Assembly: GCA_016184115.1 (NCBI GenBank)
Contig: JACPDH010000057.1
Span: 1-64,000, forward strand
DNA from: Acidobacteriota bacterium
Lineage (GTDB): Bacteria > Acidobacteriota > Thermoanaerobaculia > Gp7-AA8
Direction: 5' to 3'
Length of the DNA: 64,000 nt
A model generated the notes under the pieces. The model was not told the DNA's origin. It worked only from the letters and a program-made list of their open reading frames with translations, and made no database searches. The translations under genes and the position numbers were made by a program. This document shows, piece after piece, positions 16,901 through 25,228 of this stretch; within the stretch, counting starts at the first letter, position 1; each line of letters begins with the position of its first letter.

Positions 16901-18829
16901 GCGCATCGCCTCGCGAAAGTTCTCGCGAATCGCGTCGATGTCGATCGCGAACCCATTCGTCTCGAGCTGAAGATCGCGGATGTGGACGCTGGTCTTCGCA
17001 CCCGGCACCGCCACGTCGAACGGAAGTACGAGGCTGACCCTCAGCCCCATGTTCTCGAAATGCGGGATCATTTCGGAGAGAGTCAGCACCTCCCCGCCGT
17101 GGATCAGCTTGCAGCGGAGCTCGTTCCCCTGCCTGAGCTGACGCTCGTAGAGCTCGACCTGAAGCTCGCCGTTCGCGAGCAACGCCTCGATCCCATTGAT
17201 GTCGGCAACGGCTTCCTCGGCCGAGAAGTACTCCTGGTAGCCGGCCGGAAAGGCATCCGAGAAGCGCTTCCAGACCTCGATGCCCTTCTCTTCGCCGTGA
17301 CGCTCGATCAGCTCGAGTCGCAGGTTGTCGCTCCAGGTGCGCGCCGCGTTCGCTACCCGCGCCTCGACCCGCCTAACGTCGTACTGAGGTACATTTCCCT
17401 GCTCGGTGCGAACGATGAAGTGCCCGCGAGCCAATGGCGAGTCGGTGATCTGCGTGTAGGCGGCGGTCACCGGACCCCCGAACTCCTCCTCGAGGATGAC
17501 CCTGATCTTTTCGCGCACCTCCGTGTTGTAGCGGTCGCGCGGCACGTAGACGAGGCATGAAACGAACCGCTCGAATACGTCTTTGCGGACGAAGAGTGCG
17601 ATCCGTTGCCGCTCCTGAAGCTGCAGCACGCCCATCGAGATCTCGAAGAGCTGGTCCTCGGTGATCTGGAACATCTCGTCGCGAGGGAGCGTCTCGAGAA
17701 TCTGTGCGAGCGCCTTACCGTCGTGGCTCGTCGCACCGAGACCGGCGCGGTCGAGCGTACGTGAGGCCTTGCGACGGAGCAGCGGGATGTCGTGGACACT
17801 CTTGCTGTAGGCGCCCGATGTGAAGAGCCCGAGAAAACGATCCTCGCCCAGCAGGTTTCCCTTGTCGTCGAAGTATTTGATGCCGATCCGGTCCATGTGG
17901 ACGGGGCGGTGGACGGTTGCACGACTGTTCGCCTTCGCGACGATCAGGAGCTCGTCGTTTCGAGCGAACGCGCTGAATTCAGGGCTGAACGCGTACTGCC
18001 CTCGATCCTTCGACTCCTGCCTCACGTTGCGGAGCACGCCGAGGCCGGAGCCGTCGACGATACGAAGGAAGTCCGCTCCCTGCTCGGTGTGGAACGAGTA
18101 GCGACGGTAGCCGAGGAGCACGAAGTTGTTGTCGGCGAGCCAGCGGAGGAACGCGACCGCTTCGACCAACTCATCCTTCGGCGTCGGCGCATTGCCTTTC
18201 TCGATGCCCTCGATGACGTCGACGAGCCGCTTTTGCATCGGCCGCCAGTCGGTAACGGCGGCGCGAACGTCGGCGAGCACCGACTCGATATCGCGGAGAA
18301 GCGTTTCGAGATCGGCCGAGGATGTCTCCTGGTCGATCTCGACGTGCATGTACGATTCCTGGACGGCTGTGGCTCCCGCAGGAGGGACTGCGCCTTCGCG
18401 CGCAAGCCCGACGCGGCGGCCCGAGGCATCGCGGTAGATCGTCACAACCGGATGCGTGACGACGTGGATGTTCCGATCGACACGGCCGAATTCGGCCGTA
18501 ACCGAATCGACGAGGAAGGGCATGTCGTCGTTCACGATCTCGACGACCGTGTGGTTAAGCGCCCACCCTTCGCGCTCGACCGATGGGTTGAAGATGCGCA
18601 CCGCCGCCGTACCAGGCTTCCGCAGCGCGGCGAGCTCCCAGAGCGTCATCGCACCGCCCAGCAGCGTCGCCGGCTCGGTGTAGACCATGTCGTCGGGAGC
18701 GACGAGCCGGTAGTACTGCCTGATCCACTCCTCCGCGTCGGCCGCCTCGGCTGCGGGAACCCGCGCCTTCGCCTCCGCGGCGAGTGAATCGACGAGTTTC
18801 TGCTTTCTCTGTTCTTCGCTTGACGGCAT
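13982..18829 (-). CDS. gdhB: Large NAD-dependent glutamate dehydrogenase (about 180 kDa class)
   Basis: A 1615-residue protein of the large bacterial NAD-GDH class, which deaminates glutamate to 2-oxoglutarate and ammonium. The long N-terminal half carries the ACT-like regulatory segments. The catalytic core is central: GGKVARGGIRWSDRREDFRTE, then KNVVIVPVGSKGGFV, then the dinucleotide region with CIGVGDMAGDVFGNGML. Length is as expected for the class (about 1550-1620). The start ATG at 18829 has a plausible upstream region on the minus strand, which then runs into a heptad repeat array from 18845. The stop TAG sits in a GTTAGGC motif. It ends convergently with the corrinoid operon. It probably has a catabolic role in amino-acid use, in line with the tryptophanase, OPT and symporter genes in the window. 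Confidence 0.95.
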   Translation of the reverse strand: MPSSEEQRKQKLVDSLAAEAKARVPAAEAADAEEWIRQYYRLVAPDDMVYTEPATLLGGAMTLWELAALRKPGTAAVRIFNPSVEREGWALNHTVVEIVNDDMPFLVDSVTAEFGRVDRNIHVVTHPVVTIYRDASGRRVGLAREGAVPPAGATAVQESYMHVEIDQETSSADLETLLRDIESVLADVRAAVTDWRPMQKRLVDVIEGIEKGNAPTPKDELVEAVAFLRWLADNNFVLLGYRRYSFHTEQGADFLRIVDGSGLGVLRNVRQESKDRGQYAFSPEFSAFARNDELLIVAKANSRATVHRPVHMDRIGIKYFDDKGNLLGEDRFLGLFTSGAYSKSVHDIPLLRRKASRTLDRAGLGATSHDGKALAQILETLPRDEMFQITEDQLFEISMGVLQLQERQRIALFVRKDVFERFVSCLVYVPRDRYNTEVREKIRVILEEEFGGPVTAAYTQITDSPLARGHFIVRTEQGNVPQYDVRRVEARVANAARTWSDNLRLELIERHGEEKGIEVWKRFSDAFPAGYQEYFSAEEAVADINGIEALLANGELQVELYERQLRQGNELRCKLIHGGEVLTLSEMIPHFENMGLRVSLVLPFDVAVPGAKTSVHIRDLQLETNGFAIDIDAIRENFREAMRRVWKREMEDDGFNRLVVQAGLAWHEVVVLRAYTKYLRQTGIAFSQQYMEQTVSNHPAIVANLVRLFSVTFDPSLDALQRGEATKIRKEIAEGLEEITNADEDRILRRYLNLIDSTLRTNCFQKGPNGERKDYLSFKFDSKNVAELPSPRPMFEISVYSTRMEGVHLRGGKVARGGIRWSDRREDFRTEILGLVKAQMVKNVVIVPVGSKGGFVLKHPPAGREEFQREGVECYKTLLRGMLDITDNYAGTSVVPPRDVVRLDADDPYLVVAADKGTATFSDIANGVSKEYGFWLGDAFASGGSVGYDHKKMGITAKGAWEAVKRHFREHGKGIDIQTTDFTCIGVGDMAGDVFGNGMLLSRHTKLLGAFNHMHVFLDPNPDPATSFAERERLFNLPRSTWADYDASVLSKGGAIFERKAKSISVSDEVKACFGLESNQIAPNDMIRTMLKAGVDLLWLGGIGTYVKASDETHADARDRANDALRVDATELRCKVVGEGANLGCTQRGRIEFALVGRHVGAGRINTDAIDNSAGVDTSDHEVNIKILVDSLVASGELSTERRLALLAEMTDEVGHLVLRDNYEQTQAISAAEALGVSALDVQSRYIRSLERAGRLDRAIEGLPDDETLVERRAEDLGLMRSEIAVLLAYSKIHLYDELLASDAPDDPVLARELVSYFPKPLQNEFHTGIEKHRLRREIIATCVTNSMINRVGPTFLFRMMEETGRGPGEVARAYTIARDAFDLEALWRAIEGLDNRVPAAIQTSMMLEIAGLVERSTLWLLRMYAALDTATRIEQFRPRIAALHIGLSGVLGELSWSQVREKAHEIEMWGLPTDLALRLASLQKLAAAFDIVRMSLDGGFSSEDVGRVYFALGQRLHLDRLYAAASGVGGDSPWQKAAADALLEDAYACHGRITSRILEKSDASRPDAVTAWLAARPVNMARIDQLINDLRGVGTIDLAMVTVAVRHLRALADS

Positions 18830-18844
18830 GGTCTCTCCGTTTTT

Positions 18845-18991
18845 TAGTCCTGAGTCCTGAGTCCTCAGTCCTCAGTCCTTAGTCCTTAGCCCTGAGTCCT
18901 GAGTCCTGAGTCCCGAGTCCTTAGTCCTTAGTCCTGAGTATTGAGTCCTGAGTATCGAGTCCTGAGTATTGGGTCGTGAGCACTGCGTCCC
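18845..18991. repeat. Heptamer tandem array (CCTGAGT type), about 21 units
   Basis: An uninterrupted tandem array of about 21 units of seven bases, consensus GAGTCCT with G/C/T variation at the first base; some units end ATT or ATC. It lies 15 bases upstream of the gdhB start codon. It faces a second array of the complementary unit at 19087-19180, with 95 bases of ordinary sequence between. The two arrays could pair as a giant hairpin. No gene is credible in 18830-19172. Confidence 0.9.
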
Positions 18992-19086
18992 TGGTACGAC
19001 AAGATCATCGTTGAACCGTGAGTTTAGTTGGAGTGCGCGAAAAGGAGAAAGCGCCATGTCTCACGATTCGACAGCCGACACCCCGC

Positions 19087-19180
19087 ACTCAAGACTCAGG
19101 ACTCTTTACTCAGCACTCTTTACTCAGGACTCAGGACTACGGACTAAGCACTCAGGACTAAGCACTCAGTCCTCAGGACT
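19087..19180. repeat. Heptamer tandem array (ACTCAGG type), about 13 units
   Basis: About 13 units of seven bases, consensus ACTCAGG, the reverse complement of the unit in 18845-18991. The array runs into the 3-prime end of the phosphatase gene: its stop TGA (19173-19175 on the minus strand) and the last Lys-Ser codons lie within the heptad phase. The arrangement suggests the array was generated at, or grew from, the gene end. Confidence 0.9.
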
Positions 19181-20801
19181 TTCTTGTGATCGCGAGAATC
19201 GTGACGTCGTCGTGCTGCTCCGCTCCGGACAGGAACGACGACACAGCCATGTCGACGGCGTTGACGACTTCATCGGCATCATGGAAGTGGCGGCCGCGCA
19301 GCGCCTTGGCAATTCCTTCGGTGCCGAGCAGGTCGCCGGTCGCGTTTTCCGCTTCGGCAACACCGTCGGTGAAGAGCACGATCGAATCGCCTTCGCCGAG
19401 CACGAGCGTCTGATCGCGGTACGACGAATTCGAGAAGACCCCCATCACGATGTCCGTGTCGCCCGCCTCGACCGCCCCGGAGGCGTTGAAGACGAGCGGC
19501 GGAAGGTGCCCCGCGTTAGCGAAACAGACTTCACCAGGTTTCGACGGATCGATCACACCGGCAAAGAGTGTGACGAATTTCGCGGGGCCGAGCCTTGGCG
19601 CGAGCATCGCGTTGAGCCGGCTGACGAGCTCCGACGGCGAGGGATCCTGCGAGGCGAAAATGTTGAACGCCATCGCGAGGCTCGACATCAGGAGCGCGGC
19701 GGTGATGCCTTTGCCACTCACGTCGGCAATCACGAAGTAGACGCGTCCATCGGGGCGGATCACGAAGTCGTAGTAGTCGCCACTCACCATCCGCGCGGGA
19801 CGGTTGAGTCCCGCGAGTAGATAGCCAGGCACTTCGGGTGGCCGCGCCGGAAGGATTCGACCCTGCACGACGTAGGCGGTGCGAAGCTCCTCGTCGATTC
19901 TCTGCTTGAGCAGCGATTCCTCACGAAGGCGCGTGGTGTCGAGCTTCGTCGCGGCGAAGCGGGCGATCTGCCCGACGAGGCAGACGTCGTCGTCGTCGAG
20001 CTCCTTGGTACCCATCAGAAAATCGACGTAGAGCACGCCGAGGACCTTGTCTTCGACGAGGAGCGGTGCGCAGAGCGCGGAACTGATGCGCTGGCCGACG
20101 ATCGACTTCGCCTGGGAGAGCTTGTCGTTCTGTCCCGCGTCGAGCAGCGACACGATCTTCTTTTCCTCGACGACCTCGCTGAGCAGCGTCCGGCTGAGTA
20201 CGAGGTCCGCGATGTCGTCATCGTCAGCGCGGCGTACTTTGATCGTGTCGAACCCCGAATGGCCGCGACCGAAGAGCGCGAGCGCGGCGCGCGAAGGCGC
20301 GAACGTCTCGACGACGCGATCGAGAATGAAGTCGAAGAGCTCACCGAGCGGCCGGTCCTCGAGCAACTCGATCGCGAGCTTGTTGAGCGCCTGGGTGCGC
20401 TCGAACGCGCGCTTGGAATGCTTCCCCTTCTCGATCGCGTCGGCGAGATGCACCGCGCTCGTCGTCGTCTGCGACGTCGATTCGACCGCGAGCAGCCGGT
20501 CCGTCCGCGTCACGCCGAAGAGGATCTCCGTCTCTCCGATCCTGATCGAGTCGCCGGGGCGGAGGTTCATCGGCACCTTCACCGGAATGCCGTTCAACCA
20601 GGTGCCATTGGCGCTCCCGCAATCGAGAAGCACCCAACGCTCACCTTCGTCGCGAAGCTCGATGTGCTTGCGCGAGAGGAAGCGGTCGTGGATCTGCAAA
20701 CTGCAGTCAGGAGACCGCCCCATCGTGAGCGAACCGCCGGAGAGTGTCCGTCGGATCGGCTCCTCCCCTTTTGGGTAAACGACGATATCGAGTCCGGTCA
20801 T
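19173..20801 (-). CDS. FHA-GAF-PP2C (SpoIIE/RsbU-type) protein phosphatase
   Basis: A 542-residue signalling protein. Residues 20-95 are an FHA domain (MGRSPDC, LSRKHIEL, GSANGTWLNG). Residues 140-290 are a GAF-like sensor ending in CAPLLVEDKVLGVLYVD. The C-terminal 230 residues form a PP2C/SpoIIE Ser/Thr phosphatase with VSGDYYDF, ADVSGKGITAALLM, the metal-site FANAGHLPP, LFTDGVAEA and QHDDVT. Such proteins dephosphorylate anti-sigma antagonists or other phosphoproteins in response to a signal, and here the FHA domain may recruit a phosphorylated partner. The stop codon is inside a heptad array. The start ATG 20801 is well supported because the FHA domain begins directly after it. Confidence 0.93.
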   Translation of the reverse strand: MTGLDIVVYPKGEEPIRRTLSGGSLTMGRSPDCSLQIHDRFLSRKHIELRDEGERWVLLDCGSANGTWLNGIPVKVPMNLRPGDSIRIGETEILFGVTRTDRLLAVESTSQTTTSAVHLADAIEKGKHSKRAFERTQALNKLAIELLEDRPLGELFDFILDRVVETFAPSRAALALFGRGHSGFDTIKVRRADDDDIADLVLSRTLLSEVVEEKKIVSLLDAGQNDKLSQAKSIVGQRISSALCAPLLVEDKVLGVLYVDFLMGTKELDDDDVCLVGQIARFAATKLDTTRLREESLLKQRIDEELRTAYVVQGRILPARPPEVPGYLLAGLNRPARMVSGDYYDFVIRPDGRVYFVIADVSGKGITAALLMSSLAMAFNIFASQDPSPSELVSRLNAMLAPRLGPAKFVTLFAGVIDPSKPGEVCFANAGHLPPLVFNASGAVEAGDTDIVMGVFSNSSYRDQTLVLGEGDSIVLFTDGVAEAENATGDLLGTEGIAKALRGRHFHDADEVVNAVDMAVSSFLSGAEQHDDVTILAITRKS

Positions 20802-21016
20802 GGCGCTAACCGGCCAAATTGTATCAAGCCGAAGACGCGCGGCGGACCGGCCACACTTTCCTGTTGAACCGAGAATCAGAAAACCGGGCTCGGGCCCTCT
20901 GCTTCCCCTTCCGCGCCGCTCGCCCTACGCCCGTCACTCCTCGTCGTGACACGCCGCACATCGGCTTATGCGGGTGGAGCGGTTGAATCGCGCGTGGACT
21001 CACGGGAGGATTCAGG

Positions 21017-22408
21017 ATGAGAACCATCATCGAGCCGTTCCGCATCAAATCGGTCGAACCGATTCAGTTCACGACACGCGAGCAGCGGGAAAGGGCGCTC
21101 GATGCGGCCGGACGGAACGTGTTTCTCCTGCATGCGGACGATGTCCTCATCGACCTCCTGACCGACTCCGGAACGGGCGCGATGTCGGCAGCGCAATGGG
21201 GCGCGATCATGCAGGGGGACGAGTCCTATGCCGGAAGCCGCTCCTACTACCGGTTCGAGAGCGTCGTGCGCGACCTGACCGGCTACAAGCACATCATCCC
21301 GACTCACCAGGGGCGCGCCGCGGAGCGGATTCTCTTCCATAACATCCTCAAGCCGGGCGACATCGTCCTCAACAACACGCATTTCGATACGACGCGCGCG
21401 AACATCGAAGTCGAGGGCGCCGAAGCGCGCGACATCGTCGTCGCGGAGGGACGTATCCCGAGCGCCGTGCTGCCGTTCAAAGGGAACGTCGACCTCGAGA
21501 AACTCGAGGAGGCGCTGAAGTGCGACGGTGAGCGCGTCCGCCTCGTGATGGTGACGATCACGAACAACTCGGGCGGCGGTCAGCCGGTATCGATCGAGAA
21601 CATCCGCGGCGTCCGCGCGATCTGCGATAAGTACCGAAAGCCGTTCTTTCTCGATGCCTGCCGCTTCGCGGAGAACGCGTACCTCGTGAAGCTGCGCGAG
21701 CCGGGACAGCAACATCGCACGCCGAAAGAGATTGCTCAGGAGATCTTCAGCCTTGCCGACGGCTGCACGATGTCGGCGAAGAAGGACGGGCTCGCGAACA
21801 TCGGCGGCTTCCTGGCGATGAATGACGATCGCTGGGCGGAGTCATGCCGCAATCTGCTGATCCTCACCGAGGGGTTCCCGACCTACGGCGGCCTCGCGGG
21901 ATACGACCTCGCTGCGATCGCACAGGGGCTCGAGGAAGTCGTCGAAGAGCCTTACCTCCGGTATCGCATCCAGTCGATCAAGTACCTCGCCGACAAGCTC
22001 GACTCCGCCGGAATCCCGTGCGTGAAGCCGTCGGGAGGGCACGCGGTCTACATTGACGCACGCGCGATGCTCCCTCACATCCCGCCGCTGGAGTACCCGG
22101 GAATCGCACTCGTGAATGCGCTTTACCTCGAGGGAGGTATACGCGCCGTGGAGATTGGCACAGTGATGTTCGGCATCCATCCGGATGGAACCGAGACGCC
22201 GGCGCCGATGGATCTCGTGCGTCTCGCGATTCCGCGTCGCCTTTACACGCAGTCACACATCGACTACGTGGCTGAAGCGGCGATCGACGTGGTCAAGAAC
22301 CGGGAGTCGCTCCGCGGGTTGAAACTCACCTACGCTCCACGATTTCTCCGCCACTTCACGGCACGCTTCGCGCCGGTGGAGACGTGCGAGCTCGCCGAAA
22401 TGGCCTGA
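21017..22408 (+). CDS. tnaA: Tryptophanase
   Basis: A 463-residue PLP-dependent beta-eliminating lyase that cleaves tryptophan to indole, pyruvate and ammonia. Family marks are SYAGSRSYY, PTHQGR, DACRFAENAY and the PLP-lysine block TMSAKKDG (Lys256). It is close to tyrosine phenol-lyase, but the segment that holds the TPL-specific Arg (MERG) reads RAVEIG here, as in tryptophanase. I therefore call tryptophanase. GGAGG lies upstream of ATG 21017 with normal spacing. No TnaC-like leader peptide with Trp-Pro is evident in the 215 bases upstream, so regulation is unlikely to follow the E. coli scheme. It ends at a family A heptad palindrome. Confidence 0.9.
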   Translation: MRTIIEPFRIKSVEPIQFTTREQRERALDAAGRNVFLLHADDVLIDLLTDSGTGAMSAAQWGAIMQGDESYAGSRSYYRFESVVRDLTGYKHIIPTHQGRAAERILFHNILKPGDIVLNNTHFDTTRANIEVEGAEARDIVVAEGRIPSAVLPFKGNVDLEKLEEALKCDGERVRLVMVTITNNSGGGQPVSIENIRGVRAICDKYRKPFFLDACRFAENAYLVKLREPGQQHRTPKEIAQEIFSLADGCTMSAKKDGLANIGGFLAMNDDRWAESCRNLLILTEGFPTYGGLAGYDLAAIAQGLEEVVEEPYLRYRIQSIKYLADKLDSAGIPCVKPSGGHAVYIDARAMLPHIPPLEYPGIALVNALYLEGGIRAVEIGTVMFGIHPDGTETPAPMDLVRLAIPRRLYTQSHIDYVAEAAIDVVKNRESLRGLKLTYAPRFLRHFTARFAPVETCELAEMA

Positions 22409-22425
22409 GCTCGATAGACAGAGGC

Positions 22426-22513
22426 TGAGTTAGAACGATGAAGTTCGAATCCAGAAACGGGCCCCGGACGGGGGGTTCAGGGCTCGAAACTCACCGTTCT
22501 AGGTTCTAACTTC
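22426..22513. repeat. Heptad palindrome, family A copy 2
   Basis: The left arm is a 7-mer ending GAGTTA plus four GAA-heptads (22433-22460). The right arm ends in TTC-heptads (22497-22513). It is the same architecture as copy 1 at 13775 but more diverged in the loop, which is GC-rich (GGCCCCGGACGGGG). It lies 18 bases after the tnaA stop and could act as a 3-prime stabiliser or terminator. Confidence 0.8.
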
Positions 22514-22682
22514 GAGTCTTTCGTCCCTAAGTTCATGCCATTGGAGCTAACCGGGGCGCGCTGAGCTTCACGGAATCTCCAGGTGCCGCGTAAACGCCGG
22601 CACGCCGCCATCGTCCAATGCTGCGAACGCCACGAAGCAGACGCCGGCAGGCTCGGGGCGAAACCAGACCAAGGAGATGACG

Positions 22683-23156
22683 ATGAACTCGCTCAGCAAG
22701 TACACGGTATTCGCCCTCGTGCTTCTCTTCACTGCCGGGCTCGCGCTCGCGCAGCCTCAGCCTCCCGCAAACGGACCCGGCAACGGCCAGGGGAATCCAC
22801 CGGCAGGTCCCGGACACCCGATCCTCCGCTGCCTCCAGATCGTCAACCTAACCGAAGACCAGCAGTCGCAGATCAAGGGAATCCTCGAAGCGGCCGCGCC
22901 GACACTGAAAGCGCTTCATGAGACGCTGGCTACCGACCGCCAGGCACTCCGGGAGGCGATCGACGCGACGCCGCAGGACGGATGCGCGATCGGCAGCGCG
23001 CTCATTCAGGTGCAGGCCGACGAGAAGGCGATCCGCGCCGAGCTCGACAAGACGAAGGCGAGCATCGAGGCGCTCCTCACCACCGAACAGAAGCTCAAGC
23101 TCGCAGGCTGCCTCGAAGCACCGAAGGACGGGCCCGGACCCGGCCAGGGCAACTGA
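22683..23156 (+). CDS. Small secreted Spy/CpxP-like protein
   Basis: A 157-residue exported protein. A signal peptide covers residues 1-25 (hydrophobic core VFALVLLFTAGLALA). A Pro/Gly/Asn-rich linker follows (to about 45), then a helical domain with LTEDQQSQIKGIL, an LTxxQ-like motif, and a long basic-acidic helical stretch. It ends in a Gly-Pro-rich tail. I start at 22683 because AAGGAG ends at 22676; the in-frame ATG at 22677 directly abuts that site. The two internal Cys (near LRCLQ and LAGCLE) may pair. By resemblance to Spy/CpxP it may be a periplasmic chaperone or stress sensor, but that is inference from motif shape. A strong hairpin terminator follows. Confidence 0.8.
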   Translation: MNSLSKYTVFALVLLFTAGLALAQPQPPANGPGNGQGNPPAGPGHPILRCLQIVNLTEDQQSQIKGILEAAAPTLKALHETLATDRQALREAIDATPQDGCAIGSALIQVQADEKAIRAELDKTKASIEALLTTEQKLKLAGCLEAPKDGPGPGQGN

Positions 23157-23180
23157 TCGGAGCTCCATCGCGACCAGGAG

Positions 23181-23204
23181 ACGGCGGCCGAAAGGCCGCC
23201 GTTT
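23181..23204 (+). terminator. Rho-independent terminator after the Spy-like gene
   Basis: A perfect 9-bp GC stem (ACGGCGGCC at 23181-23189, GGCCGCCGT at 23194-23202) with a GAAA tetraloop and a short T-run, 24 bases past the stop codon. The T tract is weak, so termination may be partial. Confidence 0.65.
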
Positions 23205-23373
23205 CGACGTTGGCGACGCTTCCGCCTTCCGATCGGCGGAGAAAACCGAAGCTCCGGCCCCATCGATTCCGATCGATCCGCGTGATACCCGGGCATTCAC
23301 CTTGTATCTGAAGTCACTTCGCGCGGCGACCGGGCGCATCGGCGGCGAAGTGACATCGACTCACAATGTAGTC

Positions 23374-24114
23374 ATGACTCGGATGTCGCGAGCCCCGAGA
23401 ATGCGGGCGATCGCGCGTATTCAGCTCGCAAAACCTCTCGTCGGGAAGATTGGCAGCCGGGATGCAGTGATCCGGGACGTGAGCCTCACCGGTCTCCGCG
23501 TGGAGCACGACTTCGCGCTCAAGATCGGCGTAGAGACGCGCGTCACGTTCGAGTGGCATGAGAGCCCGATTGAGCTCTCTGCAAGCGTAATCCGCTGCAA
23601 GCTCGAAACGTTCGCGAGCGGACTGACGGTCTATCAGTCGGGGCTCAGGTTCACGGAAGCGACGAGTCCCGGCGCGAAACGCCTGCGCGCCCGGATTACC
23701 GACGAGCTCGTTCACGCACTCGAGGAGCAAAAGGCGAACGCGCGCGGCGATATCCCCCGTTTTCTGCAACGCATGGTCATCTTCGCGCGCGGCGGACACG
23801 TCACGAGGAATGCGTCCGACGTCGCGTGGGAGTACGAGAGCGAGATTGCGCTCCCCTACTACCGGATCGCGCGCGAACGCGGCTACGTTCGCTACAGCCT
23901 CTCGCCGGCCGGGTGGTCGCGCAAGCGAACGCACGTCTCCGATCAGCCGGATGAGGGCTTTACGCTCTGGTCTCACGAAGACAACGAAGATGTCGCGCTG
24001 CTCTGCACCGCGTACGAGACCGGGAATCGCGCGACGCGATGGACGATCCGCACTTGCGCCGAGTTGAGCCTGATCGTCGACGACTCGATCCCGCCGCAGC
24101 GTTTCATGCCGTAG
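23374..24114 (+). CDS. PilZ-like domain protein
   Basis: A 246-residue cytosolic protein. Residues 8-110 look like a PilZ (cyclic-di-GMP receptor) barrel: Arg-rich start MRAIARIQLAKPL, then IRDVSLTGLRVEH, which fits the D/NxSxxG box, then strands VTFEWHESPIELSASVIRCK and YQSGLRF. The RxxxR part is only partly conserved, so c-di-GMP binding is uncertain. The C-terminal 130 residues are unfamiliar. I chose ATG 23374; the frame is open far upstream but runs through the previous gene and its terminator. ATG 23386 and 23401 are alternatives. Its 3-prime end overlaps the convergent SPASM gene by 11 bases. Confidence 0.72.
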   Translation: MTRMSRAPRMRAIARIQLAKPLVGKIGSRDAVIRDVSLTGLRVEHDFALKIGVETRVTFEWHESPIELSASVIRCKLETFASGLTVYQSGLRFTEATSPGAKRLRARITDELVHALEEQKANARGDIPRFLQRMVIFARGGHVTRNASDVAWEYESEIALPYYRIARERGYVRYSLSPAGWSRKRTHVSDQPDEGFTLWSHEDNEDVALLCTAYETGNRATRWTIRTCAELSLIVDDSIPPQRFMP

Positions 24115-25084
24115 CTGCGTGGAGCGTCGAGGCGGGTGCAACGGGGAGTGCACAAGCCGGATCGGCCGCGGAGTAGTCGCCTTCCGCGTGCCACGCACGG
24201 GCGCGCGAGCCGCCGCACAGCTCCCGCCATGCGCAGTCGCGGCAGCGGCCGACGAGCCGCGTGCGGTCGCGAAGCCGCGTGTAAAGCCCCGGTACGCTCC
24301 AGATTCCATCCAGCCGTTGCCTTCGTACGTTACCGGCGACGAGCGGCATGGCACGCGACGGCGTCACGTCTCCCGTCGGTGCGATACGCATCGTCGTACG
24401 GCTGTCGTTGAGCTCGATCGGAGCCCGTGGTATCAGCGGCCCTCCGGCCGGCACCGCCCGCCTTGCCTCGATGTCGATGCGTCTCACGAGCGGAAGCTCG
24501 TTGACGATGACCGCAAGAGTTCCCGAGCGCGCGACTTCGACTACGTCCGACGCCATGCGCGCGAGCATCGCTGAGGTCACGGGACAGCGCGTCGAGCCGC
24601 AGACGACGTCGACCTGGAGCCGCGTGACGCCACGCATCGCGACGCGACGCGCGATCGCGGAGATGTCGGCCAGCCCGGGCCACCCGGCGAGTACTGCACG
24701 TACGCCAAGTCCCTCATCGCGGAGCGCGTCGATCGCCTCGAGTGCGTCACCTGCTCCATCGCTCACGAGTGCATAGGGCACGGCGACGTCGTCGACCCCT
24801 GCATCGGCGAGCTCCGGCGCAATCCGCGAGTCCGGGATGCAACCGCGCTCGAACGAGACCGTGACCGAGGGAATCCTCTTCGCGGCGCTTGCTGCGAGGC
24901 CGGTCAAATCGTCCGTGCGCATCGCACCGGCGACCTCGAGCGTCACACGGCGCACACCGAGCTCCCTCGCTTCGTCGAGAACGCAAACGATCTCTTCCAT
25001 CGAGAGAGTTCTCCCGCCATATCGCTCGAGGCCCGCGAGCTCGAATACGAGAAGCTCGGGCCTCCCTTCGATCGACGCCCGCAT
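24104..25084 (-). CDS. SPASM-type protein lacking the radical-SAM cysteine motif
   Basis: A 326-residue protein. Its C-terminus carries a SPASM-like iron-sulfur segment, GRCRDCAWRELCGGSRARA followed by a further Cys, as in radical-SAM peptide or heme maturases of the NirJ/PqqE/AlbA kind. The body looks like an alternating beta/alpha barrel (LVFEL, LGVRRVTLEVAG, VTVSFERG, VDDVAVPYA, GVRAVLAGWP, RLQVDVV), but the CX3CX2C radical-SAM motif is absent. There is only an isolated Cys before the conserved start region. I place the start at ATG 25084; an ATG at 25192 is possible and would add WSCTLAG but still no full motif. It could be a catalytically dead paralogue or partner. The function is unknown. 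Confidence 0.7.
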   Translation of the reverse strand: MRASIEGRPELLVFELAGLERYGGRTLSMEEIVCVLDEARELGVRRVTLEVAGAMRTDDLTGLAASAAKRIPSVTVSFERGCIPDSRIAPELADAGVDDVAVPYALVSDGAGDALEAIDALRDEGLGVRAVLAGWPGLADISAIARRVAMRGVTRLQVDVVCGSTRCPVTSAMLARMASDVVEVARSGTLAVIVNELPLVRRIDIEARRAVPAGGPLIPRAPIELNDSRTTMRIAPTGDVTPSRAMPLVAGNVRRQRLDGIWSVPGLYTRLRDRTRLVGRCRDCAWRELCGGSRARAWHAEGDYSAADPACALPVAPASTLHAATA

Positions 25085-25228
25085 ATGAGCCCCCACGAGT
25101 TTGTTTATGCTCGCTCCTGCCAGAGTGCAACTCCAGCAATCACCCGATGGGTGTGATCGCCGACCACGGAATCGGGCGCGCTGGCCCATCACCGGCGCAA
25201 CTCGGAGCAGTCACCTCCCGCCGGCCTG

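Noticed and set aside
18845-19180. CRISPR array
   Set aside because: The units are 7 bases with no unique spacers, and no cas genes are near. These are tandem heptamers.
21017-22408. Tyrosine phenol-lyase
   Set aside because: The position that holds the TPL substrate Arg (MERG) reads AVEIG, as in tryptophanase.
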